Shown here: piece after piece, positions 35,216 through 49,143 of the stretch
How positions within the stretch are numbered: position 1 is the first letter of the stretch
Layout of the letters: every line of letters starts with the position of its first letter
DNA from: Setaria digitata
Taxonomy: Eukaryota > Nematoda > Chromadorea > Rhabditida > Setariidae
Direction: 5' to 3'
Assembly: GCA_003640385.1 (NCBI GenBank)
Contig: RCAB01000022.1
Span: 62,001 to 126,000, forward strand
Length of the DNA stretch: 64,000 bases
Made by a program: the position numbers and the translations under genes
Notes under the pieces: model-generated
Told to the model about the DNA's origin: nothing
Database searches by the model: none
The model's input: only the letters and a program-made list of their open reading frames with translations

Positions 35216-38200
35216 ATATTTTAGCGAACAATGAGCCTAACAAATTCATTTTGCATATTTAGTTAAAATTTGATGAAAAAAGAAAAACATGTTGGGAAAA
35301 TGACCAATTATTTTAGTTACAAAGATTGTTTTTCCATAAAAAATAGCATGCATTTTTCGAAAGAAAACTTTAGATTCTAACTGATTTTGACAGTTGCTAA
35401 TAGGTCAGGGCAAGATGACTCTTATGTATTTATTTTCAACATGGCTTTTCAATAATGCATCCATTTCTTGGGAAAATTTCTAAACTTTTGATAAGTTCCC
35501 AAAAATTTTTAGATAGACTTACGCTAAATAGAAAAAATATTAACAGACATATGACAATTCCACTCCTCATCTTTCGTCTTTTTGCTGAAATGTCTTCATT
35601 AACTGAAGATTTCAACCTTTACCATTTAAGAATAACAATACAGTTGCAGTAAAAGGACCACAGAAACCATCTCCCCTGCATTTTTTCAGTCCCTTTAAAA
35701 CAATAAAATAAAGTATTCATCGTTTAACAAACCACCTCCGCTGATTCTTCGAGACTTTTATAGCCAATGAAAAACACCAAGTGCACAAGAACCTAGCCTC
35801 TTTAGTTGATCAACTTGATGAACCAACCACACAGGATTGTCAGCACGCTTGAATCAGCTCTTTTATATCTGGAAGAGAATCAGAGTTTTGCATATTTTAT
35901 TTTCATTTTGCATACTTTTATTGGCAACAACGGATGAATTATTAATTAATCTAATTAAGCTCCCATGAAAAGCTTTTGGACAAGTGTATAATTTCAATCT
36001 TGTTTCCTGCAAACCAGTGAAACTATCGTTTTCTTCATTTTCACAACTTTAAAAATTGTGGTGTCCATTACTACTCCTTTTATTTCTTCTTCAAACTATT
36101 TTCTCATCTCTTTGCTCTTATTTGTATGTGGAGTGATTCGTCTCATTATAAACATTTAAAATCTTAGAATAGCAAAGCTTCATTTCAACTTCAGCATATT
36201 AATGCCATTGACACTCGACAGTAGCAGAAAATACTGTTGAGAAAAGAAAGTGGGTATTCTACCAGGCAAAAGTTAACTCACAGAAGTCAAACATATCAAC
36301 AACTAATACATCATTTCAATTCACACCTAATTTTTGGCTCCTTCGCAATTTCTATCAACTTTGTCTTAACAATAAAGTCTTTTATCGCACTTTATCACCA
36401 GTAGGATATGTGAGGTTCCCGAGCAAATATCAGTTCTCAATATGAACTTGCCTATCAGAGTTCTTCCTAAGCTATCTATTAACAAATAATTTTCAAAGTC
36501 TGTTCCTTACACCGTCATCTCCCTCCTTTCGACACATTTTATATTCTATGCCACTGAATACTGAATGTTGCTGGGGCAACGTTGATGTGACGACAATTCC
36601 TCAGATAAATTCATTTTTGAAGTTTCTCTCTTCCTTTTCGCTCCATTCTTCTAAAGCTTCGTTCAGTGCCATATTTTTCGGACCTTCCGGAATGCTAATC
36701 ACTTCTCATTCTGTTATAGCAGTAGGGCCGTTCCGATTCTCTCTTCAGTCCATGTTTTTGTCCAACTTGTCAGGGCTGATAAATGACTGACTATGATTGC
36801 TCGTTAATTCAGTCAAATCCTACAGTGTGATAAAATTAGGCTAAAGGTGTTAGGAGTAAGAAACTAGATTATCTTAACGTAAAATTTTTCTTTTATCTTC
36901 CAATCTTACCCCAAAACAAGTTGTCTGCAATTCACACAAGCACGGAATGCAAAGCATATAGCATTTCGTCTGCTTTATTGAAAATTACATCTTCCTTAAA
37001 ACTTATCTTTTGGCTGTTTAGCAGCTAATGTTCTTTGTGCTATGTCTAAATGCCTTTGTAATTTTTGTTGAAAGATTTGCTTTTTTTCTTGCGGATTTTT
37101 TTTAGTTTTTTACTCGTTTTGGTTCACTTCGTTTCAGTCACTTTTTGCTTGTCTGACTTGTTTGCTTCTGAAATTTTGCACCCCTCATCCAAGTCATTAA
37201 TATCAATCAGGTAATTGCTATGCATTTCTCTTCTTCTTCTGTAATGAAGCTATGTGATTCTTAATGCTCTTACCTGCGGGTATCACTTGTTAAGGCCAGA
37301 AATAAAATTGAAATCCCTTCCGTAAATAAGTGGCAGATTTTAGGTATGTCTTCATAAAAGGAAGCGTTTTTCCATTCGTTGGAAAATTCATTAGTGATGA
37401 AATTAAAATTGAATGCAACGGTTATAGTGTTCCAAAAACGCTGCGAGAAATTTTATGAATTTATTTTGAGGCGAAATTTTGTTAAAGTAGAGTGAGTACA
37501 TTTAGTAAATAATAAAAATAATTACCAAAAACAATAATGATGAAATATAACAAAAAATTTAAGACTTTATTATTCACAACAAAAATCATAGAACACAGCA
37601 AAAAAAAGCGTCCAATAAGAGAAGAAAGCTTCGTAGGTTGGCAAATTCTGCCGATGACAGCTTCCGAACATTCTGTTTCAGTTTTAATTTCTTTGTTTCC
37701 CTTTGAAAATTTCTCAATTTCAGGTTTACTCAAACTCCATGTTTGTTCAGGTCTTACTCATACTATTGAAAGGATGGGTGATTCTAGCATGAACGGTGGT
37801 AGGTTTCAAAGCTTCATCCCATTTACACTAAATTTAAGGCGTTGCAGCAGGTAACGGAAGTGTGATTAAAGAAATTTCGTTCATTTGCATCACAGCAATC
37901 ATCAGTAAGCATATTTTAACTTTTTGAAGCACATTTTGTACGAATTATGAACTGCTAAAGTGGACCCATTATGTGTTTACTGCAGGTAGATACTAGACCA
38001 GACCACTGTAGTTTAGGAAGCCAGGAGCAAGAAAAGAAGGCCTTTCTGTCTGGAATATTCGGTCTGGAGACTCGTAACGTTGTAAGTTTATCAGACAAGT
38101 AGTAATGACCTATCAGTATACTGTCCTGATAGAAAGATAAGGGAACGGCCGAAAAGTCTCATAAATCGTTTATTAGGCATTACAGGGCCTCATACGTGAA

Positions 38201-38885
38201 GATAAACGTGGGACACGTAGGATAGTCTACAGATCGTTTGCAGATAGCACTAAGCAGAAGTCTGGGAGTATTTCAGCAGAACGGATAAGGGTGAAGAGTG
38301 AAGTGAGAGGTGAAGTTTGTAAGAAGCAGGTGAGTGACAGAAACTTTCTTCTAACTTCACACACTCTGAACACTGTCACTTCTCGCCTTCCGTCTCTTCA
38401 CATAGTCAACTTCTCTTCCCTTCCTCCTTCCTCTCCCTTTCTCTCCCTCTCTCTCTCTTCCTCTCCAATTTAAAAAGCCAATCGTTGAACCACTTCTGTT
38501 CTTTTAGTCCACTTCATTCTACCTTGTTCACTTCTGTGCGAGCAGAATTGAAACAGCTAAATTCTACTAATGTATCTGGGAAAGCGAGATGGAGAGAGAG
38601 AAGGGGAGAGGGAGAGAGAGAGAGAGAAGGGGAGAGAGAGAGATTTGTACTTATTGAAAAATATGAATGAATTTTATAGTTTAGACGCTGCGGTGATTAA
38701 AAGATTTGCTTCGCTCGTTCCTAGCTTCATTCATTCATTCGCTACGAATAACAAATATGAGATGGACAGACAAGAAGTGTCTGTCAATTGATCGATCGAT
38801 CGACAGATTGATCGGGAGATCGTTGTAATTTATCACTGATTGCAGCAAGCCATTATCAGTGATTAGGAGATCGATAGAAGTAACA
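35216..38885. other. upstream region of AMP deaminase
   Basis: I find no coding exon in these 3.7 kb. A possible noncoding first exon of AMP deaminase ends at the donor CAG/gtgagt at 38330. The right end carries the CT and GA tracts (38411-38643) and a run of GATC units (38790-38803). The open frames at 36548-36790 and 37537-37854 have no support. Confidence 0.4.
38411..38643. repeat. paired polypyrimidine and polypurine tracts
   Basis: A CT-rich tract (38411-38466) is followed about 120 bp later by a GA-rich tract (38585-38643). The two are imperfect reverse complements, so one strand could fold back, and the GA tract could bind GAGA-type factors. They lie 240-475 bp before the AMP deaminase start codon. 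Confidence 0.7.
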
Positions 38886-41800
38886 ATGTCGTCAATACAT
38901 CGAAAATGCCCTCAGAGTGGCTTGTTTGGCACTCCACCACCATCAATCAATTTCTTCTCGTCTTCTTCAGCTGACGTGAGTATATTTCCTGTTGCAACTG
39001 ATGGCAGTAGGAGTAGTGCCAAGCAGCCTTGTCCTGCATCGGAGCCACAGTTGCATTCTCGAATTCCACCGATCATCTCGAGACCTGCTGCCATGAGTCA
39101 TCAGATGGCACCATTCATGGCGAGTACCATGAGTAAGTCTTCTTCATTATTAAACAGTCAGTTTCGAGTTCGTTGAGGTTACGGTTACAGTCATTCGAGG
39201 CATAGTTTACTTTTGCCTAGCTGTAGCATAGACCCCGTGCACCGGGAAACCCCAAGGCTGGTATTGCATTCCATACTATTCAGCTGCGAACAGTTCTCCA
39301 CACACAGTTATTTACTCGGTATTTTATATGCTACACAATATTATTGTCAGATGAAATTAGCTGTAAATGTAATAGAATGTGAAAGTTTGTGGTTATATTT
39401 TGTTCAGTCTTGTTTTTTTAGAAACAGTGGATTCGGACGTACTAGATTGCGGACCATTTCAAGTAGGTTTTATGGAAGATTCTGATCATCATACGGTTTC
39501 GCCACCTTTTGAGATTTCGCAATATCCAATTGAAGTGAAAGAGAGTAAAGATGCAATTCATCGACAGATCACGAACAGGTGTTCCAAACTTTATAAATAT
39601 TCACTAGAAATTGGTACTAGTTATGAGCCCATCATATCCTCCATTAACGAAATCCATTTCCTTCAGTAGTTTATGCCTCTCTTCCTACTGCTTCCATATT
39701 TGATTAATTTAAACAAATGGTCGTTAAATTTAACTTCTGATTTGCACAGTTGCTTTAAAATCAGTTTTGATCAACTTCTCAATTTTGGTTTTGTATGTGA
39801 AGAAAATGAGTAGCACCGAATGTTACGACCAGATGAGATGTGCTATTTCTTCGTTCCTTTTAATGGTACCATATCATACTAATTCATAAAAAAGCAGTGA
39901 AATATGTGTTAGGGAATGTTTTTGATTGGAATTGTTGCGAATGTGACAGTTGATCTCAATTCTGACTTCTTACTCTTTTAAAAACAATTTCTCGTAGAAT
40001 ATCTGACTTCATCTAATTTACCATAACACACTGACCAGATATTTCTCACCTCACATCGTGTCATCTCTTTGGCAACTAATGAACCGCATACGCTCATTAT
40101 CACTGCACTTTCTCATGCTAGTAGTCGGATCGTAATAGTTCTGTTCTTTAAGTTCTTTTTCCGTTTTCTTTTCCGTAAATTCCATATACTATTCAGGTGG
40201 TTTAAGACTTGCAGGTAACCTTTTGTTATACATTTGTCCCAATAACATTACCACAAACTAACCGATTTGTTAACCAAATTTACAGGCGTCGATTTCCGGA
40301 CAATTTCCGGCGACATTCCGTGCAGTGAGTTAATTTGCTTGTTCCATTTATGCAGTGACTGGTGTAATGCAAATAATAATTGAATTGTATTTCTTCTCTT
40401 TCCGTGCCTTTCAACTAATCGAAAGAAGTGCAAAACAGCACTGTTCGATTCGTGCAGTGCAATGCATCTTGCGACCTTTATGCGAATGCATGCTAAATAG
40501 TACTGTATATGGCTGCATCTAAAAGCAACACACCATGTCATCTGACATTTGAATCACTCTTTTGCCAAGCTAACAGCCGAACAGATCACTTGCTTTTTAT
40601 TTGTAACTAATTCTTTCTTTCCTGATTGAAATATTGTGCCAATCGTGGTCAAGGAACAGAACTGATGAAAAATAATTCCAGTTAGATATATGAAGCTTCG
40701 TTACTGTTCTTGTCAAAAAATGAATATTTGTTGGCAAAAATCAAAACTAATATACTGAAATATTCGCATGACACTACTTTGCAAATATTTTATTGTATTT
40801 AAAAGGATTATTGTTGTATGATAGAAATCTCATCATTGTCCACTTGATCCGACATTATTTTCTGTCGTCCCATGCATCACATTTTTTCTGTCCACTACCT
40901 TTGCTTGTTGGTACATATAAAATTCGGTAGATATTATCACTACTGCTAAACACTTTTTGCACGGACATTACATGATTAGACTAGGCTTCAGAAATACTTG
41001 AACCTAAGTTCCGATTGAGGACTCGGGAGGGTAAGTTATTTTAGAAAGCAAACAGAAGAAACAATATAAGTAAAGGAATATCGGTTATAAAACCACTAAT
41101 CGTCATTGCCCTGTCTTGAACAGTATACCAGATGTTTAGGGTGTAGAAATCCCATCGTGCTAATCTCATTCTGAATTATAAATAGCAGTATTTCTTTTCT
41201 ACATTTACCTACTGTTATTATTTTCGTTTTATTAGTTTGCAACCTTTGGAGTGGTAGCGTTCTATAATAAGCCGAGTAGCGAAGTAGTAATGAGTATCTT
41301 TTAAAATTCAAAACTCATCATTTATGCCCAGCGGTTGTTTTCGCGTCATGCGGAACATTCTGCGTAAGTGATACTGTCGAACTGAAGCTTGCAACCGGCT
41401 TTCTAATTTAGATAGGAATGAGATGCATGTCTGAAGCCGAGACTAGAATTGATGAGATTGAAACTGTTGCAAGTGAGCTGTTACTTGCATTAAGAAAAGG
41501 AATAATCCTGATACTAATCCATTCGTACCTGCAGGGCTCGAATGGAATCGGCACAACATGACGGTGATTCATCATTCCTGCAAATGAATTCACTTAGTCT
41601 GCTGAATGGAACGGATGAAGATGCGGAACACCGCTCTAAATCACCGCAGCATGTGGAGATGTATACATTTCGGGATGCTATCGATGTTAATTATCAGCGG
41701 ATGGCAGTGACTGGAGAGGAGCTTTCAGGAGTATGCATAGATTCGTTGCCTTCAACATTGCATACTGATTAGGAAAAGAGATTTAGGAGCTGGGGAAATT

Positions 41801-44800
41801 CATAATATAAAGCATACACATTACTTATCTGCACTAGTTCTTCTTCATTTTATTTGAACTCTTAAGTTCTGTTTGAATTGTAATTTAGTCATCGACGATT
41901 TTTGTATTGAACACTTCGAGTCTTTAAATGAGGTATGAAGAAAGGCATAATTTTTTATTCAGCAATTGCTATAATAGGTTCCTATACCAGTAGATCGATG
42001 AGGGTAGCACTTCTAATTTGAATTCTTTTTTTTTTTTTAAGAATGAAATGCTGGAATGGTTAACAGAAAAATTGAATTTTCAGGATAGTCTCATTTTTCT
42101 AACCTTTAGAATGCCTCAGTTTCTTTCATTTTCAGGTCCCACTGGAAGATTTGAATGAGTCCGCTCGAGAATTGACTGAAGCGTTAATGTTACGCGAAGA
42201 ATACATGGAACGTATTGGAAATCAGTTTCCCCTAACAACAAAAAATTTTTTGAACGGTCATTATCCGAAAAATTTGCCGAAATATCGACGAAAAAATATT
42301 GAAATAAGTTTGTTTTGCAGCAAATATTCTTTATGATCTCCCCAAACTTGAGGCACATTTTCATCAACTTCCCGTCGTTTTGATAGCATAGCATGTTTAA
42401 TTTTGTAAAATTATCCAAGCTTAGGAAAAAGTACTGCTTGGTGCACTTAAGTCCCTATTCTCTTAGTTTTATTTTAAAGTTTACTGTCAGAAATTCGCAT
42501 TATTCCTACAAATCGGCTACTCAGGTGCTATACCTCATTTCATATTTCAGTGAAGTGCAGTATCCATTTCGAGATTTAGGGAAATGATGCAGTTGACATG
42601 CATCGCAACTAGCTCTCTCAATTTTTTTTATATCTACTATTTACCTAATTCTTACCTTCAAGAAAGTAATGATTTTCTTGTTTTCACTGCATCACAATAT
42701 GTGCTACAAAATTCAAGTGCAAAATTCAGCTGGCATTTTATGTAGGTTTTTTTTTTTTTTTAAATCTATTTAAATCTTAATTCTCTCTTTCTTTCTCTTC
42801 CTCCCTTTCCTTTATTTTAACACTGCTGCTTTAGTTTATCTTTCTTTTACAGAAAATTCTTTTCGGCCAGTGACATAATTGAACAGTAATTTCCAAACAG
42901 TGATTAATCTGCCATTGTTCTTATCCTTATATCGTATATTACAATTGATGCTCCACTGCTGCTGATGTAATTAAATCATGGGGAAAATTTAAGCATGTTT
43001 AGCTAAGTTTCTTTGAAACTGCAAAACAGAAAATCTATTTCCTAAGTTATAGAGTTTTGGAATACTGTTGCATGCATATATATACCTTATCGCGTTGGGA
43101 AATCCTTTTCTTTATGTTTCTCTTTCTCCAAAATTTTAAAAGTTTTAAGAGTCTTCGCATGACGTGTCAAAAAGTGAACTGTCAGCAATACCGGACAAGA
43201 ATTCACAACTGAAAGGTAATGATAATGATTTAGGTTAGCTAATTAAAGTGATAGATCATAGCTCGTTAGTAACCAAATAAAGGAAGTAACAGCATGAATA
43301 GATTTCTTTATTTTTTTTTTTTTTCGGCTAACATGTATTTCAATGTTGTAGTTTTTCTTTTTTTTTTTCTTTTTTGAAGCATGTAAAATGATATTACAAA
43401 GAAAAGAATTTTTTTTTTTTTTAAATCCAATTTTCTCCACCCAGTTCGATCCATTGATATGTTTGGATTATAATTTTCTCATCACTTTGTAGGGAACAAA
43501 ACTTTTGGGACTATCTACTGCTTTTTCTTGTATTTAAAATAATTTGGGGTAAAATCAAAAAGTATGTCTTTTCTCATGTATTTCAGTGTTAAGAGAGTGG
43601 AACCTATTAATACTGGAAAGATACGAGGAAGTTTGGAAAAAGACTTGTGTTCATTTAAACCACGTATAGTGGTTTAAATGAACAGTTTTCTGATAAAAAA
43701 AAATATTTTGAAAAATGCTTTCCGACTAACTGTGTGTTTCGATCCCTCCATAAGTTTAGTTCAGTTACGGTTGTATTATAGCTATTCCTTTGATGACCAT
43801 CTTTCCAGTTTTTTTTTTGTTATTTAGCTCTTAAATTTTAAAGGCTTTAATTTATTCTCACCTCATTCAACCTTCAGTATCTCAAATTTTTCTTTTCTTT
43901 TTTTTTTTTTTTTTTGAAGTTGAACTCACGAGAATTGTCTGTTCATTATCTCAGTGCATTTTCCGAAAGTAGCACGACTGCTTACTTTATGCAGTTTGTG
44001 CAGTTGGTTCGACATTATTACAAAACGGAGGGGTAAATTAGGGACCAAAAAATGTCAGAAAATGTGCTGATTTGATGCAATACAAAATTAGTTATGTTTC
44101 ATTTCATTTCTTTTATTAACAGTTTCTATAATTTCACTTTTTTTCCAGCAAAATGCCTTTCCATCTAAATGTATTGTTAAAGTGACTTTTTTTGAGTTAT
44201 GTGTCCAAATGAATAAGTAGGTTTTGTATGTAAATTTAGAGCTTTTAATAGCAATAATCAAAAAAAAAAAAAATTTTTTATTTGAGTAATGTAGAGATTT
44301 CTGATTATCGTATTCTAGTTATTTTGTTAAAAATGTCTCTTATCTCTTTTGTGGAGCAGCACTTCTTTATTTTTCATTTGGACGTGCAAAATTAGATTAA
44401 AATTCAATTTTCTGCTTGCATGCTTTTGATTATGATTATTTCAACTAATGTAATTTAAGAATAAGTTTTGATTTGATTGGTGAATCTTCTTTTTCAGCCG
44501 CTCAAACGTCGTACAATCCTCCTCTACCACCAGAAGACCACTGGGGTTTGAATGTATCGCTTCCAAAATATAAAAAAATTTATGTGCTGAAACGAAATCG
44601 TGGTGTAGTGAGTTTTTTTTTGCTTCGTTCACCAAAATATTTCAACATCATTTCAAACACTCTTCGTTAACAGTGAGTATTTATGAGAAATAATTTTTAA
44701 TATAAGTCCTCCCTCGTCACAATTCCAAGATTGTATAAATGTGGATAGGTTTTTTGTCGACTAGGCATGAAATAGATTTATGATTTGGTCGCTTACTATG

Positions 44801-47800
44801 TATGGGCGGGGTAAACAAAAATAAAGAGAAATTGCAGGTGGAAATTCTAGATGAAAATGGAAAAATACCGAATCAATTTCGACATGCCCATGTTTCAAAG
44901 GAAAAATTCTTGCGAGATTTGGAAAGACTTTCAGTAATGATTGCAAATGGGCCTTTGTAAGTTAAAATCAGTTTTCACTTCATTTAGTTACATTATTTAT
45001 CTTTTAGATTCACTTTCCTTAATTTTGTTGAATTTTTATGTTATTCCAAACATCTTTATTAGAACAAATTTTATTGCGTATTAGAATTCTCAGTGCCATT
45101 TGAAGCTTACAGATACGAAATATAACATTGGGCAAATTATTCATTCACAAACTCGTGTGTTTTAACGATTCATTAAAAATATTGTTTCTGATTATAACAG
45201 GGTTACTATTGTTCAGAGCTTGTATTAAAATAGTTGATTTAAGGAAATTGAAATTAACCTGGTTATGTTGAAGGGGTGATATTAAAATAGAGTGGTCTAC
45301 TTTTTCAAAGGTACTGAAGTCAAGTAATGATAGCATCCAGGATATTCCATGTAAAGAATTTGTTTTTAGGAAGAGTTTTTGTTATCGACGTCTTTGCTTC
45401 TTACAAAACAAATTCCAATTGCATACGTTAATGAATGAGCTCCGAGAACAACACGAGCAAAAATCTGTGCCTCATCGCGATTTTTATAATATCAGGAAGG
45501 CAAGTTTTCAGTCTCTCCTAAAACTTGTTTTTAAGCCTGCGTAATTGAATGATGAGCACTTTTCTGTTATTTTCTTTCGCTCATTCGTTTTTTTGATTAA
45601 TATAAAAATATATGTAAAAGTAAGCCAGCAGCTCGGAGCATTAAGCAGTCAGTTGATGTGTTGGCTGATCAATATTCTACTGATTAATTATAATTTCAGG
45701 TTGATACTCATATACATGCCGCCAGTTCAATGAACCAAAAGCATTTGTTACGTTTTATTAAAAAAAAGATGAAAACAGAAAAAGATACTGTGGTTCTGGA
45801 AAGGGTACATTTATTTTTATTTCCGATCCTTTTAATTGATTATTTTCTTATGTTTTGTTAACGAAAAGTCTAGCAGTTCTTTTTTGCACACATACTGTAG
45901 TGAGGTAGCATAACTTCTAAATTAAGTTTCGGATTAAAACAAGCACCAGAATTATGAAGTCCGAACTTAGGCGGGAAATCAAATTCAACACTTCATTTTC
46001 GTGGAAAAAATGCTTTTTTTCTTCAGAATGATATGAAAATTACATTGGAACAAGTCTTCGAAGGTGTGTTTTTTCCAGGTTTTTCAGACCACATTCAAAT
46101 TTTAACGTAGCTCCTTCCGTTTTCGTTTATTGCAGATTCAGTATCTTTCTTTCTTTCTTTCTTTTTTTTTTTTAAAAATAAATTTACTTCATTCGGCATA
46201 TAAAATCTGATTGAAACAGTGTTTTGATTGGAACGTATCTTTCTTTTCTTTTCATGACTACATTCCTCTATTTGCTTTTTTCGCGTTTTAGAAGTATTTT
46301 CTCTCTCCTTTCTCTTATCTCGTCCTTATGCATTTATTCAGCTCATTGACATGTTGAAGTTCGTCATTAACACTGTTTAATATTTCTTGTGGGGCTTTGT
46401 GCAGTGGTAGCCGTACTTACACTTTCCAGGTCTGGGTATCAGCGCTTACGATTTATCTGTTGATATGCTAGATGTTCATGCTGATCGGAATACTTTCCAT
46501 CGTTTTGATAAATTTAACACCAAATACAATCCTGTTGGTGAGAGTACCTTACGTGAAATTTTTATTAAAACCGATAACTACGTTGGAGGAAAATATTTTG
46601 CAGATGTTTTGAAAGTAAGTACTTCGCAAAGCAGCATTTAAGCAGTCCTCATTGAAAGCAGAACTCATACTGAATTTTTTTCATCGTCTAGACAGATTTC
46701 GCAACTTTTTCCTTTGCTTGATTAGGTTCCCCAAATTGATTAATTATTTTAATTAATTGCTATTAAACCAAGTTCTTTTTTAGGGTATTGAAAATTTTAA
46801 AATATATAAAATTTAATTTTAATTATTAAAGATTGAAAGTTATAACTCTACTCTGGTTTTCGTAGGATTTCTTCTATGATTTCATTTTTCAGGAGGTTTT
46901 ATCCGATCTAGAAGACAGTAAGTACCAACATGCCGAACCACGGTTGTCGATCTATGGTCACAATAAAGACGAATGGGATAAATTAGCTAAATGGGCCATT
47001 GTGAATGATGTCTACTCAGTGAATGCACGATGGTTGATTCAGATACCTCGCCTCTAGTGCGTTTTGACAATTTATATTGTGGATTCCCTTCATAAAAATC
47101 AGATATGGGAAATCTCTTATCGATTTTGGAAGCAAAATCTTACTTATTTAGTTGCTGTTATCGTGATGAAAAGGACAAATACTTAAAAATAAAATGAAAT
47201 TCGAGTAAAGCCACCAGCTTCCTGAGCATTCATTGCCATGAGTTTTTGTGAGCCGTAATTTTTCAGCGATGTTTATCACTCAAAAAAAATGATAAAAAAC
47301 TTCGATGAAATGCTGGATAATGTTTTCACACCTCTGTTTGAAGTAACAAATGATCCGGAATCTCATCCAGATCTTTTCCGGTTCCTGCAGCAAGTCTCTG
47401 GTATCGATTCTGTCGATGATGAAAGCAAAGTTGAGCATATAAAGGTGAGTAATAGGTAAAGAAAGGACATCACTTGGGATCAGAATTGACTTATATTATT
47501 TGTATATTCTTAACATTACGTCATATTTGTTTTAATCAAAATCCTTCTCATAAGTAGTGATGGCAAGATTTTAAAGACCACTAACTATGAGGACTACCGG
47601 ACAAGATCGTTTTTTTCTTTCCTTTGACATTTCTCGAATTTGGTTTTGAAGGAAAATATAAAATGCAAGAAAGACAAAACACAAATATAAAAATTTGTAA
47701 AATAGTATCGAGGTAGCAAATTTCGAAATAAACATTTGGTTGAAGTAGAAAGAAATTAAAATTATTATAGTTTGATCGTTCAACACCCGAGCCAGAGGAT

Positions 47801-49143
47801 TATTCGGATGCCGAAAATCCATCGTATGATTATTATCTGTTTTATTTGTATGCAAATTTGGTGCCACTGAATGCGCTCAGAAGGTGATTTACTTTTTTAC
47901 GCCAAATTTATTCAGTTTTTTTTATTGTTACTTGAAAGATGAATTAAAAAATTTACTGATTGCGGTTTTTTGAAAGTTATCTTATATTATCGCTCTCGTA
48001 CGCTTTTTCTGACTCAAGATACCAAGATAATTTAAACTTCATGCAAAGTGACATTTCAGGGAGCGTGGCCTAAATACCTTTTCATTAAGGCCACACTGTG
48101 GTGAAGCTGGACTTGTAAGTCATCTTGTTACGGGTTACCTGACATCAGAGAGTATTGCACATGGTCTTCTGCTTCGCAAAGTTTGTTGTTGATTCACTAA
48201 TTTTTTTATACCTTAAAACTTCGATGTTTATCCATAACTTATTTCTTTTATATTCTCAGGTACCTGTTCTCCAATACTTATTCTACTTGTCTCAAATTGG
48301 AATTGCAATGTCTCCGCTTAGCAACAATTCATTGTTCATCAGTTACCATCGTAATCCGTTGCCGGAATTTCATATGAAAGGATTGAATGTATCTTTGTCT
48401 ACTGATGATCCCTTGCAATTTCATTTCACCAAAGTAATTTGATTATTCCGAAGTTGATGCTTTTTTCTTAAACTTTCTTATCATTTTCAGTCATTTTGAA
48501 GTAGTTAATGACAAGAGAAAAAGGGTTAAATTATAATCTTGCTCTAAAGATTATTTTAAAATCATGTTTCAAAGCGGCTGACGTTAATGTTTTAGGAGGC
48601 GCTAATGGAAGAATATAGCATTGCCGCACAAGTATGGAAATTGAGTAGCTGTGATATGTGCGAATTAGCTCGAAATAGTGTTTTGCAAAGCGGTTTTGAA
48701 GATAAGGCAAGTCTACGAACCTTATTTTAGTGGTAATTTAATAATGTCAATACGTCTATTATAATAAGAGATTAATTTTTTTTCTCTACATTTCTTAAGT
48801 GGGCACTTCCAAATTCTCATACTGATTGCTTCCTAGCTTCTCCTCCATACAGTAGTTTATAGTTTAGCATTAGTTCTCCAAGTTTCTGTCTTCCCGAAAT
48901 AAATGAGGGAATTATTTTTTTTAGAATTTTACTTTAAAAAAATTTCAGGTAAAAGTACATTGGTTAGGACCAAACTACAAAGAAGAAGGTGTATTGGGAA
49001 ATGACGTTTCACGTACCAATGTTCCTGACATTCGTGTATCATTTCGCCATGAAACATTGGTAGATGAATTGTGCAACTTATTTCGTACCCGTAATATTCG
49101 CCATGTAGAGAATGATGATGATGATGATGGTCTGAAAATCTAA
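38886..49143 (+). CDS. ampd-1: AMP deaminase
   Basis: Nineteen exons: 38886-39132, 39422-39578, 40286-40324, 41535-41730, 42136-42307, 43150-43215, 44498-44607, 44838-44956, 45370-45499, 45700-45804, 46027-46063, 46430-46614, 46893-47056, 47267-47444, 47771-47883, 48060-48180, 48260-48433, 48596-48706, 48949-49143. They join in frame to 872 residues. The enzyme converts AMP to IMP plus ammonia in the purine nucleotide cycle. Metal and catalytic motifs are present: HIH at 416-418 ([20 protein letters not shown]), PHCGEAG from His 685, and the signature SLSTDDP with Asp 762 and 763. The N-terminal region is Ser/Pro-rich and poorly conserved; the first exon and the short exons 3 and 6 are less certain. 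Introns after exons 9 and 18 begin with GC instead of GT. The C terminus has an Asp run from a GAT repeat. The C. elegans orthologue is an AMPD gene; the symbol is by analogy. Confidence 0.95.
43648..43684. repeat. perfect 16-bp inverted repeat, 5-nt loop
   Basis: TGTTCATTTAAACCAC (43648-43663), loop GTATA, then the exact reverse complement (43669-43684). It lies in the intron between AMP deaminase exons 6 and 7. It is too short for a typical microRNA precursor. It could be the end product of a small inverted-repeat element. Confidence 0.75.

Noticed and set aside
36548..36790. 80-codon open frame upstream of AMP deaminase
   Set aside because: Ser/Phe-rich chance frame with no acceptor, donor or homology.
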